Shown: positions 12,346 through 23,504 of the stretch, one piece after another | How positions within the stretch are numbered: position 1 is the first letter of the stretch | Layout of the letters: every line of letters starts with the position of its first letter | Assembly: GCA_020746105.1 (NCBI GenBank) | Contig: CM036618.1 | Location: 111,917,308-111,981,307, forward strand | Direction of reading: 5' to 3' | Source: Trogon surrucura | Taxonomy: Eukaryota > Chordata > Aves > Trogoniformes > Trogonidae | DNA length: 64,000 nucleotides | Notes under the pieces: model-generated | Database searches by the model: none | What the model was told of the DNA's origin: nothing | What the model saw: only the letters and a program-made list of their open reading frames with translations | Position numbers and translations under genes: made by a program

Positions 12346-12365
12346 GAAAAAGAGAGAGAGAGAGA
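12346..12365 (+). repeat. (GA)n microsatellite
   Basis: A short AGAGAG run sits inside intron 1 after an A-rich stretch. Confidence 0.75.
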
Positions 12366-12996
12366 CACCCATAGGTCAATAAATCCTTAATAAATACCAG
12401 AGCGGTTAGCATGCACAATCCTCGGCAGAATCCTCACTGTATAGAACACACAGCATTGTCTCTGGGTGCCGGGAAGACCAGAGAGTTCACAAATTACCGG
12501 ATGAAATAAAAGGATCTGAAAAACAACCTTGCTGCAGCCAAAGGGAGAAGCGCTCTAATTCAAAAGCAGACTTAACAGCATCATTAATCTTTTCCTTTCA
12601 TTTCTACGTAATTTCTAGAATCAAATTCTTTCCTAAGCGGCCAGAATGATCGATTTTGCTACCCTCCCAGCCTGCAGATGTATTTATTTTAATATGCTTA
12701 CAGTATAATTTCTACCCCTTCACAAACGCGTACCACTGGCAGGAACCTGAACAGTTTTAAACACATATCAAGGAAGCCGGGTGCCCTCTTTCTTCTGGCT
12801 CACAATAGAAAATGTCCCAAATTACCAATGCACTTCCTGCACAAACCCCTCGCCTCTGCCACACCGCCGCCGAGAAACAGCAGTAATATTGCGATATTCA
12901 TTCCTCATCGCTTCCCCGGCTTCGCCTTTCACCACGGCAGCTCACGCAAGGGAAAACATGCAGCAGATTGATTTTATTCCTTAAGTCTCACCGACA

Positions 12997-13030
12997 CCCC
13001 CCCCCAACCCCCACCCCTCCTCCTCCTCCC
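12997..13030. repeat. C-rich tract; G-quadruplex-capable on the NRXN1 sense strand
   Basis: The plus strand has runs of nine, five and four C followed by CCTCCTCCTCC. The minus strand, which is the NRXN1 RNA-like strand, therefore has several G runs spaced by one or two bases, compatible with a G-quadruplex. It lies about 220 bp inside intron 1 from the exon 1 donor. Confidence 0.6.
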
Positions 13031-13089
13031 GCCTTTGCAAGGGATAATAAATCACCGCATCCAACCTTTAACTTCTACCTCCGCTCCAC

Positions 13090-13640
13090 CATCTCCTCGC
13101 CATCTACCTCTCCCCAACGCCACACGCAAACCCACCAGCCTCTCCCGCCTCCTCTTCCTCCGCCACCGGCTCCGCCGCGGCAAAGCGAGGATCGTCCTCC
13201 TCCGCAGCCGCCGCCGCCGCTCCGCCCGCCCCGCGGACGCGCCTTACCTGCGCGGGGAGCGGCGGGGCCGGGGCAGGCGCGGCTTGGCGGGGGCTGCTGC
13301 CTCTGCCGCTCAGCCGGCGGAGCGGTCGCTGCTGCTGCTGCTGCGGGTGCGCGGCGGCGGCAGCGGCAGCGTTGGGGTGGGGGCGGCCGCCGGGAGCGCG
13401 GGGCGGTGCCGCCGCGTGACGCCGCCGCGCCCGTCTGCCCGCCGGGGGCGGTGCCGCGCGCGCCGCGGCTCCTCCCGCACCCCCCCTCCGCCCCGCCCCG
13501 CCGCCGCAGCGGGACACGGAGCGGAGCCCGGGGAGCTGGAAGCGCCCGATGCGTCGGGTGGCGGCGTCTGGAGGAACAGCGATGGAAAGGAGCTGCTGCG
13601 GGCGGTGCTGGGACGGGCCAGAGGGGTTGGCTGCCCAAGG
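13090..13640 (-). promoter_or_regulatory. NRXN1: CpG-island promoter of alpha-NRXN1
   Basis: The block is very GC- and CpG-rich and spans the exon 1 donor. It contains many GC boxes (GGGCGG/CCGCCC type) and CGTGACGC at 13415-13422, whose TGACG is a CREB/ATF half site. It also has short CTG/CGG triplet runs at about 13328-13360. I see no convincing TATA box, as expected for a dispersed CpG-island promoter. Transcription runs leftward. The right edge meets a CR1 element at about 13646. The exact transcription start cannot be read from the sequence. Confidence 0.65.
13248..13600 (-). other. NRXN1: NRXN1 exon 1 (non-coding), transcription start undetermined
   Basis: The left edge is set by a near-consensus donor on the minus strand, CAG|GTAAGG, with last exon base 13248 and GT at 13247-13246. 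It lies inside the CpG island and about 4.4 kb upstream of the ATG exon. The right limit is only an outer bound given by the end of CpG-rich sequence; the real start could be anywhere between about 13300 and 13600. No neurexin coding sequence is present, consistent with a 5'UTR exon. Confidence 0.6.
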
Positions 13641-13645
13641 CCGGG

Positions 13646-14098
13646 GATTGGAGCGGGTCCAGAGGAGGTCCATGAAGAGGATCAAAGGTCTGGAGCACCT
13701 CTGCTGCGAGGACAGGCTGAGGGAGTTGGGGTTGTTCAGCCTGGAGAAGGCTCCAGGCGGACCTCAGAGCAGCCTTCCAGCACCTGAAGGTGCTACAGGA
13801 AAGACGGGGAAGGACTCTTATCAGGGAGTGTGGTGATAAAGCAAGGGGCAACGGTTTCAAACTGAAAGAGGATGAATTTAGATTAGACATCAGGAAGAAA
13901 TTCTTTCCTGTGAGGGTGGTGAGGAACTGGCACAGGTTGCCCAGGGAAGTTGTGGATGTCCCCTGCCTGGAAGAGCTCCAGGCCAGGCTGGATGGGGCTG
14001 TGAGCAACTGCTCCAATGGGAGGTGTCCCTGCCCGTGGCAGCGGGTTGGGAGTAGATGATCTTGAAGGTCCCTTCCAACTCAAACCGTTCTAGGATGG
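13646..14098 (+). mobile_element. CR1 LINE, 5'-truncated 3' end
   Basis: The plus strand reads through the CR1 ORF2 C-terminal region and 3'UTR. Landmarks are GAGCGGGTCCAGAGGAGG at the left, GGAAGAAATTCTTTCCTGTG in the middle, and AGATGATCTTGAAGGTCCC close to the end. It is 5'-truncated, as nearly all CR1 copies are, and carries no intact ORF. It lies just beyond the NRXN1 promoter island, oriented opposite to the gene. Confidence 0.93.
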
Positions 14099-17000
14099 GT
14101 GTGCACACTTCTGCCATCCGATGGCCAAAGAGTTGACACAGTGGTCACTTCTGCAGAGGATATTGAAACACCACGAAGGATGGCAGACTCCTCTGCCAGC
14201 CCCCAGCTAAAATTCTTCTTCCTTTGCATGTTTTTTTTTTTTTTTCGTTGATGTTGGGTTTTTTTTGTATGTGTTCTTTGTTGTTATTTTCCCCTAGAAC
14301 TGAAACTTCCTGGATGCTGCACAGCCTGTTAGAAAATGGAGGGAGGAGGAGAGAGAGAGACTTATGACCAGAGCACACCCAAGGACTAGATCTACAGCCT
14401 CAGAAGAATTGTTTGGGAAAGCCCATCCTCTTTCTGATGTAGTGTTAAACCTACCTGCCTGTGCTTTCCCTCCAAATAGTCACAAATTATTGAAGAAGTT
14501 GAAGGCTTCTCAAGATCATTGGTTTTAGCTGCATGGGAGGTATTTGATCGTGCCAAATGTGCAGTTTCTTCTATTGATTGGCCTTCTGACTTCCTACTCG
14601 GTGGTCTACAGAAAGGTGATTAATTGATTGTAAGTGATTTGCACGTAGCCTTAGCCAAGGTCCTGGCAGCTTCTCAAAATAAAGAGTGAAGTTTGTCACA
14701 CTAAGGGTCACAAGAGCGCTCCAGTATTGGGCATCCCGAAATTTTTTGAAAATGGTCTGTGCAACCGTACTTCTTATCGTCCAGGGCGTGAACCTAGCAA
14801 CTTAGTTTTGAACTGAAACTTCAGAAATAAGTGTAAAAAAAATTAAATAAATAACAAATCCATTCTCCCACAGCAGTCCCAGAGGAGTTAGCCTTATGAT
14901 TTATTTTTCTTATGAAACAGGCTTCCTCTGAGATGACAAGTTTGATGAGGTAACCAAGCAACGTGTTAAGTAATGAGAATAAAAGCTTGCTAGATATGCA
15001 ATGTATCTTCAGTACTTACAGCATAATCAGACAACCCCTTTGTTCAGCCAGATGATATCCATATCCAGTTATTTTCAACTAGAGTGAGAATTTCTCTCAA
15101 TAATTCTAGTAACTTGACCCATGCAAACAGAGCAAGGAGAAAATATCTCTTCTGTTATGGAAAGCATATAAACTGTAGGCTGCAATGTGATAAGGGATAC
15201 ACATTTTTAAAGGAGCAAAATTGTAACCTGGTAGAACTCAGTATTTGGTGCACACGTGTACATATGTAAGTGAAAAAATAGCATTTTTCAACTGTGGCCT
15301 TATTTTTATTATGCTCATGGTGAATACATGGCAAAGCTTATTCCAGTCTTAGGTGGGGATTGTCAAAGCCAAAGCCCTGTCCACCTTGTATGTCCTGGCA
15401 CAGTGGAGATGCTGGCACAGGTGGAGGATTCTTCCGCCTTCAAACTGAGGGGCAGCTCAGTTATTCCAGCCAGGGATGTTTATCCTTACCTAAATCTGTA
15501 GTAAGAAGTTGGCCATGGTGAGAGGAGGTCTGGGAAGAGTCTACGTAGAAGTAAAGCAATGAGACATTAAGTGAGCCAGGAGGATACAGGGACATTTAGG
15601 GAGAGCACAGTTTCCGAAATTTAATGGTGTTTTTTTGGTTGAGTTTTAGAACGTATTACCTTTGTCATTCTCGGCAATAGTTGCAGCATATGGTATCATA
15701 GTTGATTCATTCTGAAGCAGCCTCAAATAAAAAAAAAAAAAAAGAAAAAGAGGAAAAAATCCCCAAACTGTGTGCTTTCCAAACCATCTCTCTTTGTAGG
15801 TCTTTCAGCTTGACAAATGTGTGGAATATCTTGTAAGAAGCACATGACACTTCAGAAACCTGACTTCCTTCTGCATAAATTAATGTTCTGTTATACAAAA
15901 TATTTATAGATTTTGAAAAGTAAAGATCTAAAAGCAGCAATGGTCTTCTTGGAAACAAACCATTTCTGTCAGAGGGAACGCAGTACATTATCAAACTTAC
16001 AAGTCTGAGACCTTTTGGAGGGATGTATATTGTCAGAGCAAAGTGCCTTTGAGTCATTAATAAGTACATATGTGAAATCATCCGCCAGTTGTAATTTTAA
16101 ATAAGAGATTTTCTGACAAGCTGAAGTGAATGCTGGAGCTGTCTCTGAGGCACACACATGCAGTTGGTGTGGCTGTGAGAGCTAATCAAAAAGGAAGCAA
16201 CCTGTCAAGGAAGTGCAGAAGAAGTAAGAATGTTTATGCTGAGAAAAAAGACCACACGATTAAAATCAACCTAAAAGTGCTTCCAGAGAAAAGTGGTTAT
16301 CTGAGGAGACATGAGAAAGATACGAGAAGGGAGAAGGTTATTTCTAGGATAGAGACAGGAGGAATTGTTTAAAATATTTGAAAGAGAGAAAACCTGTTTT
16401 TTTGATGAAGTGATCCAGGGTAATGTTCAGTAATGGGGTGGTTAGATTTTTGAGGTGTATCAAAGTTCTGTTCTGGTTTGTGCCTGACTGCTTTCCCTAC
16501 TTTGGAGCTATCATCAGTAATCCTTCTATAACAGATCAAATCTTTGAGCAGAACTACAGACCCACTAGAAAGCTGACCATTTGTGTGTTTGAATACAACT
16601 TAAGAGGACAGCTAGTAACTTTAAAAAAAAAAAAAATCAGTAGTAAAAGTTTGGTTAACTGACATATTACTGGTCAATCTTGGATGTGAGTGGAGAAAGT
16701 ATGGGTAAATCTAAAGTAAGAAGAAATTGAAAAATACCTGTCTTGGAAGAAAGACAGCACGTTATGTAGGTCCTCACTTGCTCAAGTCAAACTATTTGAA
16801 GGAAATTTTGAAGTGCTTGAAGATCTTGAAGTAAAAGACAAAACTGTATGGTTCAACAAAATTAATTGCAGCAAATAATCAAGCACAATACTGGACGTGT
16901 TTGACTGAGGCATATGTTTAAATTCAGAAAACAGAACTGAGAGACAACTAACTACATGTGGATTGAATTTGATAGTTTCTCTAGATAATGCATTTTTGGA

Positions 17001-20000
17001 GCTAGCTGTTACCTAACTTTGGATGATTAAGGTGATAAAAACTTGCTTAAAACCAATTGTGAGTGGATGAGTAATAAAGTAAAGAAGCATACTTATGAGG
17101 ATTTAAAATATTTATTGACTTTATACCCAGTGCTGACATTTAATGATATTTTCCAAGTCTTCTGCTATTTCAGAAGGTGTCAGATGCATTTAGTGATGTA
17201 ATATTCTAGTCATGAAAAAATCAGAGACTTGTACGGTTATACGTCTCTTTTGGGCTCCAAAAGTAGTTTTGTCCAAAGAAAGCAAACATAATCAGAAAAT
17301 GTGTAAGCATATCTGAGGATCAGAATGTATTTGTAGGCTCTTGGTAAGTTCAAAATCTCAGGTGACTACAAACCGTTTCAAAGCTTATGCATGTTTTTCC
17401 GTAGACGTAACTGCTTCCTTGTATTTAATGTAATACTGAAAACTTAATATGAAATACGTTCAAGGGAATTTAACACTAATAAGTAGCACTTGCTGAAGAT
17501 CCCCATTTCATCCCCAAGAATAAAATTATGGGGTGATTCAGAGATTAATGTAGATGCTATTTCTTTTTGGCTTGGTAGCTTCATTTCACGAGACTACTTA
17601 AAGCACCAAGAAAATCAGATCTGTTTAACAATTCAAAACATATAGATGACATCTACGTATATGAAACACGTGTGCGATGTTGAATTAAAAGTTTTATTAC
17701 TTGTCAGGAGATGTGTATCCAACCTGTGGTTTTTTTCATTAAATGAGAGAAAAACTTGATGAGTATGAAGATAATTGTATTCCTACAACATAATCATCAT
17801 AGAGCAAAATGTAGCATGACAAATATAGGAGCTACCAAGACTTCAAAAATCCCTGAAGTTTACTTAAAAATACATCATTAGTGACAAAACCCTATAGTTT
17901 GATGGCTCTAAGTCTTGGAGCTGAAGATACAGTACATTTTCACATGTACCAGTTCTAACTCCTGTTGTGCACAAGGCTTGACTGATAGGTACAGCAGTGT
18001 GCATCGCCAGGAGAAATCTATAATGAAAGACCCCATATTAGCTTTTCTGAGCTGTACAGAAACTCATTTATCAGCTAGCCCTGTTGATGAATCTTCTACG
18101 GGTTTCGGAGTGGATTATGATATGACACAAATAGCACTGAAGCACCATGAAGAAAGTCAAAGTGGTGCAAACTGTCCTTCTCAATATGTATGTTTGGATT
18201 TGACAGTCTGTATCAGTCAACTGTGCAAAGCATGGCAAAACAAGAGAATTGTTAAATCAATTGGCTTCCAAAGCACGTTCAGTTTGGCATTAGTTCTGTT
18301 AATAAGAAGGTTGATGTAGAATTTTCTTTATAGAAGAGCTTGGTAGGATTGATTTGAGCATCAATATTTTGTAGGTTTTTTAAATTGCAAGAGTAACTTC
18401 CATATTAATACTCTTGCTAATTTCAAAAGAACCACCTGTGTTCATATCTCAAAAAAATGGTTATTTTCTGCAGGTCTATATGTGGTAACCTGACACAACA
18501 TATATCAAATATTTATACATGCGGCAAGGCCATCCTTGCAGATTTGAGTTTAAGAATAATACATGTAAATACCGTGCAACTAAATGCCTTCGATTGCAAA
18601 AATGTAAGGAACTAAATCAATTTAGAATAGCTATGTCTTCTTTAGTTCAGATGTTTGCATTTCAATGTCTTAAAACAGTTTTTAAGGAGCAATGTATAAG
18701 CAAGCCTTTAGATGAGAAGGAGAATTGAAGAGAACAGCAAACTTATATGTGGTCATTGAGTGGACAACAGCCACCAAAAGAACTTGGAAGCTCATGTCAT
18801 CCCATAACAGTCTGTGAAATCACATGAAAGAAATGTAGTGTTTTGTTGCAATCCCCAAGAGACATTATTTTAAACACTGACGTATTTTGCTTAATATTTC
18901 ACTCAAAACTCTCAACATTTGACAGTCATTTATAACTGCTGCTCATACAATTTCCCATAATTCCTTTTAATTTTGTACGAATGCCATTTGTGTGTGTCAT
19001 TCATATAAATTTCCATGAAATCCATTCATCATCATCAGTCTTCAGTCTCCTCATTGTCTTTGGTAGGATCACAGAGCTGCCTGGATGTATCAGTGTGTTC
19101 AGGACCCCTGTGTGTCAGGAGAGCTTCTGGATACTGTCTGTAGCGTGTGGCTCTGAGTTAAAAACAAGCTCTTTTCCAAAGACCTTTCAAATTGGAAAAC
19201 AACATATAGCAAGTCTGCAAGGCTGGCAGAAGAACAGGATATTTCCATGTAATTCATCAGTGTGCCCAAATCATAGACATAGTATGCAAATTCGTAGAAG
19301 CAATCAAAGAAATTGCATCTTGCACAGCTGCAGCAATGGGTCTTACGCGGGAACTTCCCTCAAAGGTGCTGAGTGCCCTCAGCTCCCACTAACCGCTAAT
19401 GTGGGCTGAGGGTACTAGGAAAAACTTGTCCCATTTTGAATCAAGCCCTTTGATAGCTTCAAGAAAATGTCTGATTATAATAATTTGTTTTATAATGTGT
19501 CACTCTACACTTATGAAAAATGAGTATACTTGCTATAATTCAAGTATTCTACAGATACTTAGCTGTACTAAAAGTGTGCCAAGTATACTAAAAATATATT
19601 ACTTTTCATAAGGGTATAATTTCCTAGTAATCAGAAGATATACTCTGATTCAAAAATTGCTATAATTGTTAATGTTGGTGAGAATTACTAAGGCATCACA
19701 GCAAAGGATTTTTTGTGGCATGAAGCTGCAGATAGGTGGTTGAGATCATCGGTGTTTAAACCATAAATGATGCACCTGCTGAAGAGATTCACAAAGGGAA
19801 TACTGCAGTGTGCCAGATGGCTAGTATTTTTATACATCAGGGCAGCTTTATTGTTGGGTTGCCTACTTCAGAAAATCTTTCACTAAGGGAAGTGAGAGCT
19901 GCCCATTCCAGAAATTGCAATATTACTTGCTCTTAGTTTAAAAACCCGATTCAGTTTATTTTTGTCTAGTCCCCACAATCTGTGTTGAGAGTCCTTGTTG

Positions 20001-22904
20001 TTAATATTACTTCTTAATAGTTCCGGTGACCATAACACAGTGAAAGAAGAAAATGCTAGAGGAGGCAAGTAGGAATAAGACAAGGGCCTGAATGAAAGAC
20101 AGGTTGAATGGCACCAAAGGGGACAGGTTGGGACTGAAGGGTACTGCACAAGGAGAAAAAAGCAAGCAACCAAAGAGAAAGAAGAGCTGTTCTTAGAAGT
20201 AAAGAAGAGAGAGAGTGAAAGAATGGTGATGAGCAAAACCCAAACAAAAGTAATTAAAAGGAAACAAATCAAAATTGCTTGATGGTGGGGCATTTTGCCT
20301 GGGATCAAAAAAAGAAATAATGAGGTGTAGGACAAATTGTACATACTTGAGCATCTTAAGTTTACACTGGCCCTAAGGAACAAAGAAGACAGAAATCTGA
20401 CTACTCAGGGTGTGTGGTGGAAACAGAAGCAAACTCTCACCAAAACCAGAAACATTTGTGTTTAGTTCTATTATGAACTTGCCAAGGTCAGAAATACTGT
20501 GAGAGTAGATTGGAGCTGTCGGGAGGACTGTCAGGGGCTGCTGACAATGTCTTCCCCTGTGCCAGGTCGACAACACATGGTCTGTGGCACCGCAGGATTT
20601 TTTGTGGCTGATCACTTGATTCTCCCAGGGCAAATCTGACTGGAAAGGGTAAACTGTCCACTGCTAAAAATGAATGTTGTTTTTGTGGTCCTGTTAGAGG
20701 AGAAAAGTCACAATAGGGTTTATGATAATATTATTTCTCTTCTGTTCAGTACCAACCTACTCACTTTAAGATTCAGACTAGGTAATGCTATATATTGCTT
20801 TTCTTATACAACACTAATGATGTTTCTGGTCTGGCCTTCCAGGCAAATAGTGTTGAACATGTTACTGCATTTACCATAAAAGAATTCTTAGCAGCATTCA
20901 AACACTTGGTCTCTTAACTCCATAATTCTTTCTAGTGCCACCTTCAAACACCAAAAAATAAATGCCAGAATCCAGGACAGCCTGTTCTCTCAGCCTTGGA
21001 AACTACTCCTGCTACGGAATATGAATGTTCAAACTTTTCTGTAGTATCTGGAAGGTTTATGTCTCTTTCTAAGAAGTAGTTTCTCTGATGGCAGGATGTA
21101 AATCGCTTTTGTGTTTTTAATACTGCCAAATTAGTGTTTGCCTCATGTGATCTTTGATCCATGCTGTTTTTCTTGTTGCTGTTTCAACTGTTTGCCTTCC
21201 TCTGACATATTCAGTAGATACAGTTACTTTTTACTCTTGCTCTTTCTCTGTGATTCTTTCCAGCCATTTTGTGGCCGCAGCCTTTGCTGACACCTGCTTT
21301 TGATTTAGCTGTACATTTGTGCAAAAATACCGTAGCTACCAAAGCAGTACGAAAAACAGAGATTTCACAGAGACTTGTATAGTGGCAGGAGAAAAGGTCA
21401 AGGTACTGCATATTTTTAACAACAGACTCAAGTTCTCTCTCATGTATTTGGTAAACTCTTGTTTTGCTGGATGCATTGTAAAACAAAATTTTATCGTTCT
21501 GCAGCCAGGTAACTCCAAAGTGAACAAAAGGTTTTAAAGATCCAGATTGAACTGTGAGTACTAATTAGCAGCTATTCTCTACTGATATTCCTCTATTGTC
21601 ATGAATGCAATGTGCTGTTTCAGTGACGTGTATTCATATTTTCTGCATATTATTTTACAATGCATTCCTTGCATATACTCTCAACAACAAGCCTCTCTGG
21701 CTGTAGAGACAATTGGAAAGGTGTCTTCATCTACTGATTATGTTTATTTCAAGTTATTTCAACACACATAGAAGCATTTAACTTGACAAATGATGAAAAG
21801 ATGAAATAATAAAAATACCATGCTTTTATTTTATAGATGTGTAGGCTAGATGACTTTCAATTATTACTAAATCAAATTGGAAGCTAGAAATTACTCCACA
21901 ACCTGCCTACAAGACATTGTTTAGCTTGAGTTCTTTATTTGTCAGATAAGCTTATAGCAATGTCTTCCAAGTGGGTGGATCATTAGTAATTGACAATCTT
22001 AAAGTATTGCTGGACCAGAAAAAAAATAGTTCTGGTCCTGCAGACATTGAAATTACCATGGTTATGTTGGTTATAGACAAAAGACCCAGACTAGTATACC
22101 TGAAGGCTTTGATCCCATAATTTAGATAATGCAGGACTCCAGTAGGCCTTCCCTCCTGTTTCTGAGATCTTATATTGATTTTTAGGTATTCAATGACTTA
22201 ATGCTACAGGCAGAGAAACACACAGATTTTCCTGATGTTTACAGGTTTCAAGATGTTAAAATTATGCAAATTGAGCACAGTTTGCCCAAAAAGCAAATTA
22301 GCATTGTGCACCTGTAGCAAGCATAATATGTGTTTCAATGAAAGTATGAACATTCAGCACATTTTTACCTCATTAGCACTCCAGGGGTAGCAGTGACTTA
22401 ATTCTTTGCTGTTGCAAGCTCTGTAGCTGCTACCCATAGACATTTTACAGTCATCCATAAAACACGTTTTTTCAAAAACAAACATAAATTTTATGAAAAG
22501 TATTGAGAAGACAGGATAATGATTCATTCCTTTACAGAGTGAATTGCTCTGTTCAGGATTAAAAAACCCAAACGTTTGGCATCCTAATTCTGTGGGGCAT
22601 AAAAAGAAATGGCACTCTCAGAACTGGGCTGCCTGGTTTTGTAACCCTTCAGATTTGGAAGCCGATACTTGCTATTCAGGATGCAGAAATCATAGAGCAC
22701 CTGTTCGGACCATATGAGCCTGCTTTTTGGAAAGGAAGATTTAGATGAAAAAGACCCAGGAAGATCATGATCCAAACCCCATAGAAGTAAATGGACTTCA
22801 CTGTGACATGGTGCAGAATGAAGGAAGGGAATGTAAAATCCCATCTGCTTATGTGGTTGTCTTTGTTTATGGCAGATTTGTTGTTGAATGGACAAAGTAA
22901 GCTT
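14099..22904. other. Intergenic DNA upstream of NRXN1, no gene seen
   Basis: AT-rich unique sequence with homopolymer runs (for example T/A tracts at about 14231-14244 and 15728-15746). The longest open frames here (166 codons at 19883-20383 minus, 142 at 18981-19409 plus, 134 at 17915-18319 plus) show no recognisable domain and no supporting splice or codon pattern. I see no RNA gene and no clear repeat copy. Confidence 0.7.
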
Positions 22905-23504
22905 CAAATCAATCACATCCTGGGTTGCATCAAAGGAAGTGTGGCCGGCAGATTGAGAGCTGTGATTCTGCCCCTCTACTCTGCTCTGGTGAGACCTCAC
23001 CTGGAGTACTGCATCTAGCTCTGGAGCCCCCAACAGAAGGATGTGGGCCTGTTGGAGCAAGTCCAGAGAGGGGCCACAAAGATGATCAGAGGGCTAGAGC
23101 ATCTCTCCTACAAAGACTGAGAGAGTTGGGGTTGTTCAGTCTGGAGAAGAGAAGGCTCTGGGGAGACCTTATGGGGGCCTTCCAGTACCTGAAGGGGGCT
23201 GGGGCTGGACTATTTACAACGGCATGTAGCAATAGAATGAGGGGCAATGTATTTAAACTAGACCAGGGTAGATTTATATTAGACATTAGGAAGAAATTCT
23301 TTACTATGGGGGTGGTGAAACACCAGAGCAGGTTGCTCAGAGCCGCAGCAAGCCCGACCTTCAATGTCTCCAGGGATGGAGCCTCCACCACCTCTCTGGG
23401 CAGTAAAAGATGTCCCTGCTCACTGCAGGGAGGTTGGACTAGATGACCTTTAAAGGTGCCTTCCAACTCAACGCATTCTGTCATTCTATGGTTCTGTGAT
23501 TCTA
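22905..23504 (+). mobile_element. CR1 LINE fragment, about 600 bp
   Basis: The copy starts near the ATCCTGGGTTGCATCAAA landmark. It continues through the ORF2 C-terminal codons (recognisable as [17 protein letters not shown]-type residues), TTCTTTACTATGGGGGTGG and AGATGACCTTTAAAGGTGCC, and ends in degenerate ATTCTATG/ATTCTGTG 8-mer repeats. Frameshifts and stops break the reading frame. The tail wording matches the short fragment at 33.6 kb, suggesting the same subfamily. Confidence 0.95.

Larger units (their letters stand above)
8819..13247 (-). other. NRXN1: NRXN1 intron 1
   Basis: This is the interval between the exon 1 donor at 13248/13247 and the inferred exon 2 acceptor, about 4.4 kb. 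An intron of a few kilobases between a non-coding exon 1 and the ATG exon matches the layout I recall for mammalian alpha-NRXN1. Positions 9170-10600 and 12000-12960 are ordinary mixed-composition sequence without genes. Inside lie a CpG island (about 10.7-11.83 kb), a T/C tract at 10960-10997, a purine tract at 11838-11977, a GA run near 12350 and a C-rich tract at 12997-13030. Confidence 0.65.

Noticed and set aside
13035-14016. Long overlapping frames of 235-313 codons on both strands
   Set aside because: They run through the CpG island and into the CR1 element, are Pro/Arg/Ala-rich, exist on both strands at once and match no protein I know. They are GC-rich chance frames.
17915-20383. Frames of 134-166 codons in the upstream desert
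   Set aside because: No recognisable domain, no splice context and no GC or codon contrast with the surroundings; compatible with chance.
22925-23446. 173-codon frame in CR1
   Set aside because: It starts out of the true CR1 ORF2 frame and runs through a 5'-truncated, frame-broken element; not a host gene.
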